Shown: piece by piece, positions 7,082-13,967 of the stretch | How positions within the stretch are numbered: position 1 is the first letter of the stretch | How the letters are laid out: the number at the start of each line of letters is the position of its first letter | DNA from: Desulfobacterales bacterium | GTDB taxonomy: Bacteria > Desulfobacterota > Desulfobacteria > Desulfobacterales > C00003060 | Direction of reading: 5' to 3' | Assembly: GCA_030668505.1 (NCBI GenBank) | Contig: DAOUTV010000019.1 | Span: forward strand, 1-13,967 | DNA: 13,967 bases | Position numbers and translations under genes: made by a program | Notes under the pieces: generated by a model | Told to the model about the DNA's origin: nothing | Databases searched by the model: none | The model's input: the letters and a program-made list of their open reading frames with translations, nothing else

Positions 7082-8007
7082 TGTCCAACCTCAAACTCCT
7101 ATACCCGGTTCGCACTCAGGACAACCGACTGTTGCTTCCTGCCGGCACCGTGCTGTCTGAAGAGACTATGGATGCTCTTATCTCTTCAAGCAAGGACGTG
7201 TCACATCGTGCCTCTTCCTTACTGATGTGCGGTTCTGTCAAAGAAGATCTGGTTAATTTTATCAGCCAACCCCCTTACAATATAATCTTTGCCGACCAGG
7301 AACAAATTGCAGATCTGCTTAACCTCCTGGAAAGTGTCAATATTGTCGTTCCTGTTTTGCAATCGCTGGACTATTTTAAGCAGTATGACTTGCTTACATA
7401 TAGCCACATTCTCGTAGTATCCGCCGTATCAACACTCCTGGCAAAGGAGCTCTTATCTGACCATAGGGGCCTGATTCAGGAGGCCGCAATAGCCCCTTCC
7501 CACGACTTTGGCAAGATCTGTGTTCCGTTACAAATTTTGAATAAGGCCGATCCTCTGACCCGTAGTGAGCTGAGCATCCTGAGACATCACTCAGTAGCAG
7601 GCTATGTCCTGCTCAGCTATTACCTCAGGGACCATCAGAGTCTTGCTGTCAGGGTGGCCAGGGATCATCACGAGAGGAGGGATGGTTCGGGATATCCCCG
7701 TGGCATCCGGCTCACGGACCCCATGGTGGAGATCGTCGCTGTCGCAGACGTCTTCGACGCTCTTATTTCATCGAGACCCTATCGACCTATTTCATATGAC
7801 AATCGAACGGCCTTGGAAGAAATCACCAGTATGGCGGAAAGGAATCAAATAGGCTGGGACGTAGTTAAAGCACTCGTGGCCTGTAACCGTAAGTCCAAGC
7901 CTCACTATACCGAGTGTGAGGTTTCAGTTGAAAAAAGGGGCACCCCCCCTCCAGACAATATCTATGGTGTCATTGCCGAGGAAAAGAGCCGCCCTGATGT
8001 CAATTAG
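7081..8007 (+). CDS. HD-GYP domain protein, probable cyclic di-GMP phosphodiesterase
   Basis: A 308-residue protein. The N-terminal part (about 1-95) contains a LLPAGTVLSEETMDAL segment like the short domains that often precede HD-GYP domains. The HD-GYP domain (about 100-260) has His109 (YSHILVVS), HDFGKICVP (His141-Asp142, Lys145), His169/His170, DHHERRDGSGYP (195-206) with an intact GYP, and ADVFDALISSRPYRP (222-236). The metal ligands and GYP loop are present, so hydrolysis of cyclic di-GMP to pGpG or GMP is expected. The C-terminal 45 residues are low in motif content. No receiver domain or membrane segment is visible, so the input signal is unclear. The nearby GT2 gene fits a role in surface polysaccharide or attachment control, but that is inference. 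Confidence 0.9.
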   Translation: MSNLKLLYPVRTQDNRLLLPAGTVLSEETMDALISSSKDVSHRASSLLMCGSVKEDLVNFISQPPYNIIFADQEQIADLLNLLESVNIVVPVLQSLDYFKQYDLLTYSHILVVSAVSTLLAKELLSDHRGLIQEAAIAPSHDFGKICVPLQILNKADPLTRSELSILRHHSVAGYVLLSYYLRDHQSLAVRVARDHHERRDGSGYPRGIRLTDPMVEIVAVADVFDALISSRPYRPISYDNRTALEEITSMAERNQIGWDVVKALVACNRKSKPHYTECEVSVEKRGTPPPDNIYGVIAEEKSRPDVN

Positions 8008-8072
8008 GAGTTATCGACGAAGTCATTTGGCTGTGGGCGATAAGGCTTATCATAGAAGTACAGGGGAATGAA

Positions 8073-8642
8073 ATGGCCGATTTTTCTGAACTGTTGTTGA
8101 AAAGGCGATCTATAAGGGACTTTGAGGAAAGGGAAGTACCCTTGGGGCTCATTAGGGAGATAGTAAAGGATAGCTGCCTTGCGCCGAGTTCAGAAAATAA
8201 GCAGCCATGGAGGTTCATAATCGTCAACAACAAAAAATGGATCAGAAGGCTTTCCAATGAGAGCAAGAAGAATCTCCTCGCGATTATAGAAAAGAACCCG
8301 GATGCTCCTAGCAAGAAGTACGAGACGGCTCTCAGAAAAGAAGACTTCAGCGTATTTTATAACGCCCCATGCCTTGTTTACATTGTTGGTCCTAAGAATA
8401 TCCAGTCGGTCTATGTGGATTGTACGCTTGCGGCTTGCTATTTCATGTTCTCTGCGGCGTCAAGAGGTCTTGGTACCTGTTGGGTTGGCTTGGGCTCGAA
8501 TGTCGGGGATCCTGAGATACTTAAGAAGATTGGAATGCCTGAAGATTGTCGGATTGTCGCACCGATCATTGTGGGCTATGCAAAGAGGATTCCTGCGCCT
8601 CCCGAAAGAAACGAACCCAAGATTCTCAAAATTGTTTCATGA
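8073..8642 (+). CDS. Nitroreductase-family flavoprotein
   Basis: A 189-residue member of the FMN-dependent nitroreductase family. It opens with LLLKRRSIRDFEEREVP (8-23), where the RRSxR arginines bind FMN phosphate. APSSENKQPWRFIIV (37-51) is the conserved NxQPW flavin-contact segment. ASRGLGTCWVGLGS (128-142) is the second FMN motif, and the end IIVGYAKRIPAPPERNE is typical of the family. Such enzymes reduce nitro groups, quinones or other acceptors with NAD(P)H, usually as homodimers in the cytoplasm. The ATG at 8073 has AGGGG 6 nt upstream. The gene lies 65 bp after the HD-GYP gene and ends 92 bp before the stop of the convergent Lon-like gene. The natural substrate is unknown. Confidence 0.9.
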   Translation: MADFSELLLKRRSIRDFEEREVPLGLIREIVKDSCLAPSSENKQPWRFIIVNNKKWIRRLSNESKKNLLAIIEKNPDAPSKKYETALRKEDFSVFYNAPCLVYIVGPKNIQSVYVDCTLAACYFMFSAASRGLGTCWVGLGSNVGDPEILKKIGMPEDCRIVAPIIVGYAKRIPAPPERNEPKILKIVS

Positions 8643-8734
8643 CAATTTGAGGGGTAGATGTATTTGATTAAGAAAGGCCGTTTTCCCTACCATGAATGGC
8701 AAGCCATGAGGTGATCTTTTCCTAAAGCAGGTAC

Positions 8735-11146
8735 TTATTTTTCTTGTTTGTCTTTGGTATACGCTCTGGCCTTTTCAGCCAAGTCCTTTAAGCGGTCATC
8801 TACCAACCGGAAAAGGGTTCCCTTGGAGTAGGTTCCATCTTTACGGATTTTGCCCGCCTTCATGCCTGTAAGTATTTCGACCCCCTGCTCAATGGCCCCT
8901 ATGGGATAGATATGAAACTTGCCATCCTTGGCCGCTTCCACCACGTCCTTTCTTAGCATGAGGTCTTTGACGCTTTTCGCAGGAATGATGACGCCCTGTT
9001 TGCCCGTAAGCCCCTTGTGTTTACAGATGTCAAAGAACCCTTCAATCTTGCGGGTCACCCCGCCAACAGGTTGAATCTCCCCCTTCTGGCTGACCGACCC
9101 GGTCGCGGCAATCCCTTGAAAGACCGGCACATTGGCAATGGCAGACAGCAAGACGAACAGTTCCGTGCTGGACGCACTATCGCCATCGACCATGCCGTAG
9201 GTCTGCTCAAAGCAGAGGCTGGCCGTGAGCGCCAGAGGCTTGTCCTGGGCAAAGTGCTCTCGCAAATAACTGCTCAGGATGATGACGCCTTTGGTGTGGA
9301 TCTTTCCGCTCAACCGGGACTGTCGGTCGATCGTGATGACACCATCTTTTCCCATGGATACATTGGCAGTGATACGGCCGGGTTTTCCGAACATGTGGTC
9401 ACCCGTTTGCAAAATACTCAGGCCGTTGATCTGGCCCACCTTGTGCCCATCGGTCTCAATCCAGAAGATGTCTTTCTTGATCAGTTCCTGGACGCGCTCT
9501 TCAATCAGGTTTGACCGATAGATCTTTTTCTCTATGGCCTTTTCTACATGGCGGGCACCAATATACCTCCTTTTCCCCTGTACGGCCCAGTAATTGGCTT
9601 CCTTGATAATATCCACAATGGCCCCTAGCTTAAGCGTTATCTTGTCTCTGGTGCCGGTCACCTCCATACTATATTCCAGGATTCTGGCAATCCCCGTGCG
9701 GTCAACATGTTTGAGGCCCTCTTCCTCACAGAACCTGGCCAGGCAGTCAAGGCATTCCCGAATCCTTGCTTTGTTCCAATCGGTCCGGTCATCAAGGTGC
9801 GCCTTGATCTTGAACATCTGCTTGAAGCGATCATCATAGGTGTAGAGAAGTTCATAAATATAGGGATCGCCGGTTATCACCAGTTTAATCTCCAGAGGCA
9901 CTGGTTCGGGCTTCAGGGTCCTGGTGGTCATAAACCCGTACATCTCACCTATGTCTTCTATCTTTACCTCTTTGTTCCTGACCGCCCGTTTGAGGGCCTC
10001 CCAGGACAGGTACCATTTCAGGATATCGGTCGCCTTTAGGACCAGGTATCCCCCGTTGGCCTCGTGCAGCGCCCCGGGCTTGATCATGGTGAAGTCCGTA
10101 ACAAGGGCGCCAAAGATGGCCTCCCGTTCAATCCTGCCAAAAAGAGCCGGGTAAGTCGGGTTTGAGGTGTACACAACAGGGGCGCCCTTTGCTTCAGAAT
10201 TGTCAATTAGTACATTAACGCTGTATTTGTTCGTAACCGGGGGCGAAGGCATACCGACACGGGGCCCTTTGGGGGCTTCTGCCTCAGGCTTTTTCCGGAA
10301 ATCGTCAATATGTTCCAAGATGTCCTGTTTTGCGGCCTCGAGGTACTGAAGGATATTGGTATTGACCCTAAACTTTGACAAGACGGGTTGCATCTTTTTC
10401 TTCACCACAGCGAGAGCCACTTTATGATCCAGCTCCTTGCGAAGCTCTACGTACTCCGACTCAAGCCTCCCTATCTCTGTCAAGGCCTGGTTCATCTCCA
10501 TGGACAACTTGTCGCCCCTGTCCAGCAGGGCCTTCTTTTCCTCTGGGGAATATTTGGCAAGCTCCTCCGGGGGGAGGACCTTGCCATCCTTTCCGGGTAT
10601 GATGGAAATCCCTTGAGGGTCAACCTGTAACAAAAAGCCTTCCGCCTCCACCTTTTCCCTCAGAACACCAATGATCTTGCGCCGCTTGTTCTCAAACTCC
10701 TGCCTGAGGACCTGCTCCTTGTAGCGATAGTCATCCGTGCTAAACGCTGTCGGTATATCGCTATTAAGGACCTCAATCAGCTCATCCATGGCCTTTTTCA
10801 GATCCTTCCCGAGACCCGTGGGCAACCTCAAGGCGCGGGGTTTGTCAGGTTCTTTGAAGTTATACACATAGCACCAGTCGGGTGGCGGTGGCTGCTTTTT
10901 TGCCACCTCTTCCAGGAACGCACGAGCCATATATGTGGCGCCCGTGTCGGTTGTTCCTGCTACATAGATATTGTATTCGGGATCGACCATCCCCATGCCG
11001 AACTTCATGGCTTCAATGGCCCGTTTTTGTCCCACCACCCCTCGCTTGGCAGGATGAAGTTTTTTGGTGGAATCAACCTTCAAACTATTTGGATCAATGC
11101 TCAACCGCAGATCTTTTGCAGCCAACTCTCTAAACCTTTTTGCCAT
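8735..11146 (-). CDS. Lon-like serine protease (COG1067, LonB/LonC type) with degenerate ATPase site
   Basis: An 803-residue protein. After a short N-terminal helix comes an AAA-like region (about 30-110 and 325-545) interrupted by a charged coiled-coil insertion (about 115-285). The P-loop reads GTTDTGAT (64-71), with Ala70 in place of the Walker A lysine. The Walker B position, ANGGYLVLKATD (363-374), lacks the acidic pair. A C-terminal Lon protease domain (about 570-780) carries Ser657 in DGDSASS and Lys700 in GGVTRKIEGFF, 43 residues apart as in E. coli Lon (Ser679, Lys722). Proteolysis is therefore expected, but ATP use is doubtful, as in the ATP-independent LonC of Meiothermus. GGAG sits 6 nt before the ATG, inside the glgA 3' end; the 17-bp overlap implies translational coupling with glycogen synthase. 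Substrates are unknown. Confidence 0.92.
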   Translation of the reverse strand: MAKRFRELAAKDLRLSIDPNSLKVDSTKKLHPAKRGVVGQKRAIEAMKFGMGMVDPEYNIYVAGTTDTGATYMARAFLEEVAKKQPPPPDWCYVYNFKEPDKPRALRLPTGLGKDLKKAMDELIEVLNSDIPTAFSTDDYRYKEQVLRQEFENKRRKIIGVLREKVEAEGFLLQVDPQGISIIPGKDGKVLPPEELAKYSPEEKKALLDRGDKLSMEMNQALTEIGRLESEYVELRKELDHKVALAVVKKKMQPVLSKFRVNTNILQYLEAAKQDILEHIDDFRKKPEAEAPKGPRVGMPSPPVTNKYSVNVLIDNSEAKGAPVVYTSNPTYPALFGRIEREAIFGALVTDFTMIKPGALHEANGGYLVLKATDILKWYLSWEALKRAVRNKEVKIEDIGEMYGFMTTRTLKPEPVPLEIKLVITGDPYIYELLYTYDDRFKQMFKIKAHLDDRTDWNKARIRECLDCLARFCEEEGLKHVDRTGIARILEYSMEVTGTRDKITLKLGAIVDIIKEANYWAVQGKRRYIGARHVEKAIEKKIYRSNLIEERVQELIKKDIFWIETDGHKVGQINGLSILQTGDHMFGKPGRITANVSMGKDGVITIDRQSRLSGKIHTKGVIILSSYLREHFAQDKPLALTASLCFEQTYGMVDGDSASSTELFVLLSAIANVPVFQGIAATGSVSQKGEIQPVGGVTRKIEGFFDICKHKGLTGKQGVIIPAKSVKDLMLRKDVVEAAKDGKFHIYPIGAIEQGVEILTGMKAGKIRKDGTYSKGTLFRLVDDRLKDLAEKARAYTKDKQEK

Positions 11147-12629
11147 TGCTTTCTCCGTTAGTGATTGCCCTTTTTCTTACCTCCTCATATAAGGAAACAT
11201 ATTCCCCCGCCGATTTTTCCCACGAAAAGTCCGCCCGCATTCCCCTCTCCACCAGTCTTATCCAGCCCGGTCTATCTTCAAAGACCTTCAGGGCTTCTTT
11301 GATCTGGTCCAAAAAGGCCCCTGTTTCATACTGGACAAATTTGAACCCGGTCCCCTCCCCTGAGTTCTGGTCAAACTGCTGGATCGTGTCATCAAGGCCT
11401 CCTGTTGCCCGAACAATAGGGATCGTTCCGTATTTCAAGGCATAAATCTGGGTCAATCCGCATGGCTCATAGCGGGAGGGGACCAAAAATATATCAATAC
11501 CTGCCATGATACGGTGGGCGAGGCCTTCATCAAACCCTATGGTGACAGACACGCTTTCAGGGTATTTACTTGCCAGCTCCAAGAAAAGGGCCTGATATTT
11601 ATCCTCACCTGCGCCCAAGATCACCAGCCCTGCATCCAGCCCTACGATATCTTCTACGATCTGGACCAGCAAATCACTCCCTTTTTGTGCCGCAAGTCGA
11701 GACACCATCCCGAGGACCGGTCGATCTACAAAGCGCTGATGGAGGCCCAGCTCCTTGATAAGGCCAGCTTTGCATTTCCGTTTACCCCTCATATTACTGG
11801 GGCTGTAATGGTCCGTGATATGCCGATCCGTGGCAGGGTTCCAGGAAGTGTAGTCAGCCCCGTTAAGGATACCGTAAAGGTCAGTCGATCTTTTTCTAAG
11901 GATACCATCCATGCCCATTCCGAATTCAGGGGTCTGGATTTCCCGGCTGTATCTGGGGCTCACCGTAGTGATCGCATCTGCATACACAAGACCAGCCTTT
12001 AAAAGGCTGAACTTGTCCCAGAATTCAATGCCATCAGGATTAAATTCAGTTACTGGAACGCCGCATGTGTGGAGCCTGTCTGGAGGGAAAAGACCCTGGT
12101 AGCCTATATTGTGAATGGTAAAGACTGACGCTACGCTTGAAAAGTAAGAATCAGCTCGGTAAAGGGTCTTAACATAGGCTGGAATCAGGCCGGTTTGCCA
12201 GTCGTGGCAATGCACCACATCAAAATGAAACCCGACTTTTTTGGGAAAAAGGAGGGCGGCATGGCTGAAAAAGGTGAACCGCTCCAGGTTGTCATAATAA
12301 TCCCCTTCTGGGGTGCCATATAGGTTCGGCCGATCAAAGAGGTCCTCCCTGTCAAACAGATAGACAGGAACCCCTTCCTCGGTTGACGTTTCCAGCACGT
12401 CACCTCTTAGCCTGGCATTTCCTATGGGAACCTCAAGCCCTGAAACGGCCTTTCGGGTTTGGAAATTCCCCTCCTTGGCCATTCGATAAAAGGGAAGTCC
12501 CACCCTGACATCGACTCCCAGCTTCTTGAGAGCATTGGGGAGCGAACCTGCCACATCAGCCAGACCGCCGGTCTTGGCATACGGCGCTGCCTCCGAGGCA
12601 AGAAACAGTACCCTCAGGGATTCAGTCAT
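11130..12629 (-). CDS. glgA: Glycogen (starch) synthase, ADP-glucose dependent
   Basis: A 499-residue GT5 enzyme that extends alpha-1,4-glucan chains from ADP-glucose in the cytoplasm. The N-terminal Rossmann domain has the substrate-binding KTGGLADV (19-26) and HCHDWQTGL (140-148). HNIGYQG (173-179) and NGADYTSWNP (256-265) are typical of bacterial GlgA. The C-terminal domain has SRLAAQKG (310-317) with Arg311 and Lys316, SRYEPCGLTQ (385-394) with Glu388, and ATGGLDDT (408-415). Length is usual for GlgA. The ATG at 12629 has only a distant GAGGA, about 15 nt upstream, so initiation may be weak. Its last codons overlap the Lon-like gene. A GT81-like gene lies upstream on the same strand behind a 199-bp gap with a palindrome. 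Other glycogen genes (glgB, glgC, glgP) are not in this window. Confidence 0.95.
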   Translation of the reverse strand: MTESLRVLFLASEAAPYAKTGGLADVAGSLPNALKKLGVDVRVGLPFYRMAKEGNFQTRKAVSGLEVPIGNARLRGDVLETSTEEGVPVYLFDREDLFDRPNLYGTPEGDYYDNLERFTFFSHAALLFPKKVGFHFDVVHCHDWQTGLIPAYVKTLYRADSYFSSVASVFTIHNIGYQGLFPPDRLHTCGVPVTEFNPDGIEFWDKFSLLKAGLVYADAITTVSPRYSREIQTPEFGMGMDGILRKRSTDLYGILNGADYTSWNPATDRHITDHYSPSNMRGKRKCKAGLIKELGLHQRFVDRPVLGMVSRLAAQKGSDLLVQIVEDIVGLDAGLVILGAGEDKYQALFLELASKYPESVSVTIGFDEGLAHRIMAGIDIFLVPSRYEPCGLTQIYALKYGTIPIVRATGGLDDTIQQFDQNSGEGTGFKFVQYETGAFLDQIKEALKVFEDRPGWIRLVERGMRADFSWEKSAGEYVSLYEEVRKRAITNGESNGKKV

Positions 12630-12661
12630 GAAATAATCGTATCTTCCTCAAATTATATGGT

Positions 12662-12691
12662 ATTATAGATAAATATTCTGTAACCGTTCAG
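12662..12691 (-). promoter_or_regulatory. Possible sigma-70-like promoter for glgA
   Basis: On the - strand a perfect TATAAT -10 (12667-12662) is preceded, 18 nt upstream, by CTGAAC (12691-12686), which matches only three of six -35 positions. A second TATAAT at 12657-12652 lies nearby. The -35 candidate falls on the outer arm of the adjacent palindrome. AT-rich sequence makes chance matches likely. Confidence 0.25.
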
Positions 12692-12805
12692 GGTTCACTG
12701 AAAATCTGAGCCGACTTCGCTATAGTAGCCGATTCAGCCGTCGTAGCCTATGGCTACTATGGCGAAGTCGGCAGGCTATAACGGCTAAAACCGTGAACTC
12801 TGAAC
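12686..12805. repeat. Nested ~120-bp palindrome between the GT81-like gene and glgA
   Basis: Inner 21-bp arms lie at 12710-12730 and 12752-12772: GCCGACTTCGC then ATAGTAGCC on the left, GGCTACTAT then GCGAAGTCGGC on the right. The only mismatch (T12721 against G12761) would be a G.U pair in one transcript. Outer 13-bp arms GTTCAGGGTTCAC (12686-12698) and GTGAACTCTGAAC (12793-12805) differ at one position, again G against T. The 21-nt loop holds the smaller palindrome TAGCCTATGGCTA (12745-12757). No T run follows on either side, so it is not a standard terminator. It resembles a non-autonomous palindromic element or a structured mRNA leader. Confidence 0.85.
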
Positions 12806-12828
12806 CTGTGAACGTCTACTATATAAGC

Positions 12829-13967
12829 TTACTCATTGTCCTTTTCAACGGCCTTCAGCAAATCATCATATATATCCGGCACAGAATAGGTCACCCTGTT
12901 CCATGATGGAATCTGTGTGCCTACCTTCTCTTGTCTTGCCTGCTCCCAGGCCGTGGCAATAAAATCTCTGAAGTACGAGACCGTGAGTTCTTCCTGGTGC
13001 CGGTCATAGGTCAAGTCATTCGACTCGGCGTCATCGCTGTAACTTTTCACAAAGCTTAAGGCCGTGCTGTAAAAGGTATGCTGGAGCATGTCGATAAAGG
13101 CATCATCAATGTGCATGCCGTGTGAACGTATGTAGTTCAGATAGAACTTGGCTATGTCTACTACCATCCGATGTAAACCGGTGTTAGCATTTTTTTCAGA
13201 GACTATCTGATGTTTATGCTCATAATTTTTGCACAGATCGATCTGGGCGATCTTTTTTGGCGTAAGACGGGTAAAGACTTCAGACAAAGTGCTCACCTCA
13301 AGGCCCCAATCATAGGCTATGTTTATGGCCCGAGCAAGGCGGGTCAAAAAGCTGAATTCGCCGGCCAGGGGATAACGAAACCCGCGGTGATATCGGAAAA
13401 ATTCTTCCAGCGCATAGTGCCGGCGTTCGTACATGATTTTTGCCAGAACCTCTGTGAAGGGGGCTACAAAAAGCCTTGTGGTTCTTCCCTTCATCTCCAT
13501 TTCAGTGGGGGAGATACGCGCATAGTAGCCCTTGCAAAACTCAAAATCGTTGTTCGGATTGGCCGTAGGCTCAATGAGCCTGCCAAGAAGAAGCCGATCG
13601 TAGGTTACGATATCGCAGTCGTGCAATGCAATCACATCACAGACTTCGCTGGCAAAAAGATACCCCAGAGTAATCCAAACCGATTGGCCCTTTCCGGGCA
13701 CGCCAACAGGGATTTTTTGTTCTTGGAGTCTCTTTAAGATCGCCTGAATCCTCGGCCCTTCCACCCAGACCACTTTGACGTCCCGGTCCTCCCTTTGCAG
13801 CCTGCAAAAAAAGTCTTTTGCTTCCTTGAACTCTTTTTCTTCCTTTGCTCCTCCCAGTGCCACCACAATAGAACACAGATAATTCACCTGGTTAATTTGC
13901 TCGATAATATTATCCAGGACCTTTGGCACATGGATTTCGTCGTACAGGGAGGGCAGAAGAAGGCTGA
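12829..13967 (-). CDS. GT81-like glycosyltransferase, glucosyl-3-phosphoglycerate synthase family (5' end cut)
   Basis: The gene is open to the right edge, so the N-terminus is outside the window. Upstream of a possible GTG at 13929 the frame reads SLLLPSLYDEIHVPKVLDNI, which matches the conserved start of this family, so that GTG is probably internal. Seen in order are WVEGPRIQAIL, VPGKGQSVWITLGYL, ALHDCDIVTYD (DXD-type metal and nucleotide site), DFEFCKGYYARIS, RYPLAGEFSF, YDWGLEVSTLSEVF, and NYEHKHQ with GLHRMVVDIAK. These are the landmarks of glucosyl- or mannosyl-3-phosphoglycerate synthases, which make the precursor of compatible solutes or glycolipid primers from a nucleotide-sugar and 3-phosphoglycerate. 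About 378 residues are present. A partner phosphatase, if any, is outside. Placement upstream of glgA suggests shared sugar-nucleotide use (inference). Sugar specificity is not certain. Confidence 0.88.
   Translation of the reverse strand, partial: SLLLPSLYDEIHVPKVLDNIIEQINQVNYLCSIVVALGGAKEEKEFKEAKDFFCRLQREDRDVKVVWVEGPRIQAILKRLQEQKIPVGVPGKGQSVWITLGYLFASEVCDVIALHDCDIVTYDRLLLGRLIEPTANPNNDFEFCKGYYARISPTEMEMKGRTTRLFVAPFTEVLAKIMYERRHYALEEFFRYHRGFRYPLAGEFSFLTRLARAINIAYDWGLEVSTLSEVFTRLTPKKIAQIDLCKNYEHKHQIVSEKNANTGLHRMVVDIAKFYLNYIRSHGMHIDDAFIDMLQHTFYSTALSFVKSYSDDAESNDLTYDRHQEELTVSYFRDFIATAWEQARQEKVGTQIPSWNRVTYSVPDIYDDLLKAVEKDNE

Noticed and set aside
8690..8712. Short palindrome ATGGCAAGCCAT between the convergent genes as a bidirectional terminator
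   Set aside because: Arms are only 5 bp with a 2-nt spacer, and no T run of useful length adjoins it.
9017..9514. 165-codon plus-strand frame inside the Lon-like gene
   Set aside because: It is antisense to the conserved protease domain and has no motif; its length is explained by the base composition of the real gene.
13210..13737. 175-codon plus-strand frame inside the GT81-like gene
   Set aside because: It is antisense to conserved glycosyltransferase motifs, and no independent coding signal is visible.

Overview
The window looks like chromosomal DNA from a Gram-negative, probably anaerobic bacterium of the Desulfobacterota (former Deltaproteobacteria). This is inferred from gene content: a COG1067-type Lon-like protease next to glycogen synthase, a GT81-type glycosyltransferase, a polytopic spermidine-synthase-like protein, an HD-GYP protein, and CTGGAT-rich intergenic repeats. 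No rRNA, tRNA, CRISPR array, transposase, integrase or phage gene is visible.

Layout. Genes from about 230 to 8642 are on the + strand, and genes from 8735 to the right edge are on the - strand, so the two blocks converge near 8690. The left part (1-2736) holds a possible gene tail, a Yip1-like membrane protein, a compact M3-like zinc peptidase 15 bp behind it, and a small HTH/zinc-ribbon regulator. Two copies of one ~145-160 bp intergenic repeat sit in this part: one fills the gap before the Yip1-like gene and the other the gap before the regulator. The centre (2737-7042) holds a SAM methyltransferase, a 781-residue membrane protein with an embedded spermidine-synthase-like domain, and a GT2 glycosyltransferase. 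These have longer, AT-richer spacers and may be a loosely assembled accessory stretch. They are followed by an HD-GYP phosphodiesterase (7081-8007) and a nitroreductase (8073-8642).

The right part is a probable carbohydrate locus read leftward. It contains a GT81 glucosyl-3-phosphoglycerate-synthase-like enzyme (cut by the window edge), a ~120 bp nested palindrome, glycogen synthase glgA, and a Lon-like protease whose start codon lies inside the glgA 3' end (17 bp overlap). The overlap suggests translational coupling of glgA and the protease. The protease keeps its Ser-Lys dyad but has lost the Walker A lysine and has no Walker B acidic pair, so it may not use ATP.

No clear-cut new defence or biosynthetic system is evident. 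The items most worth a second look are the duplicated intergenic cassette, the nested palindrome before glgA, the ATPase-degenerate Lon coupled to glgA, and the membrane spermidine-synthase-like fusion that has lost the usual catalytic acidic residue.
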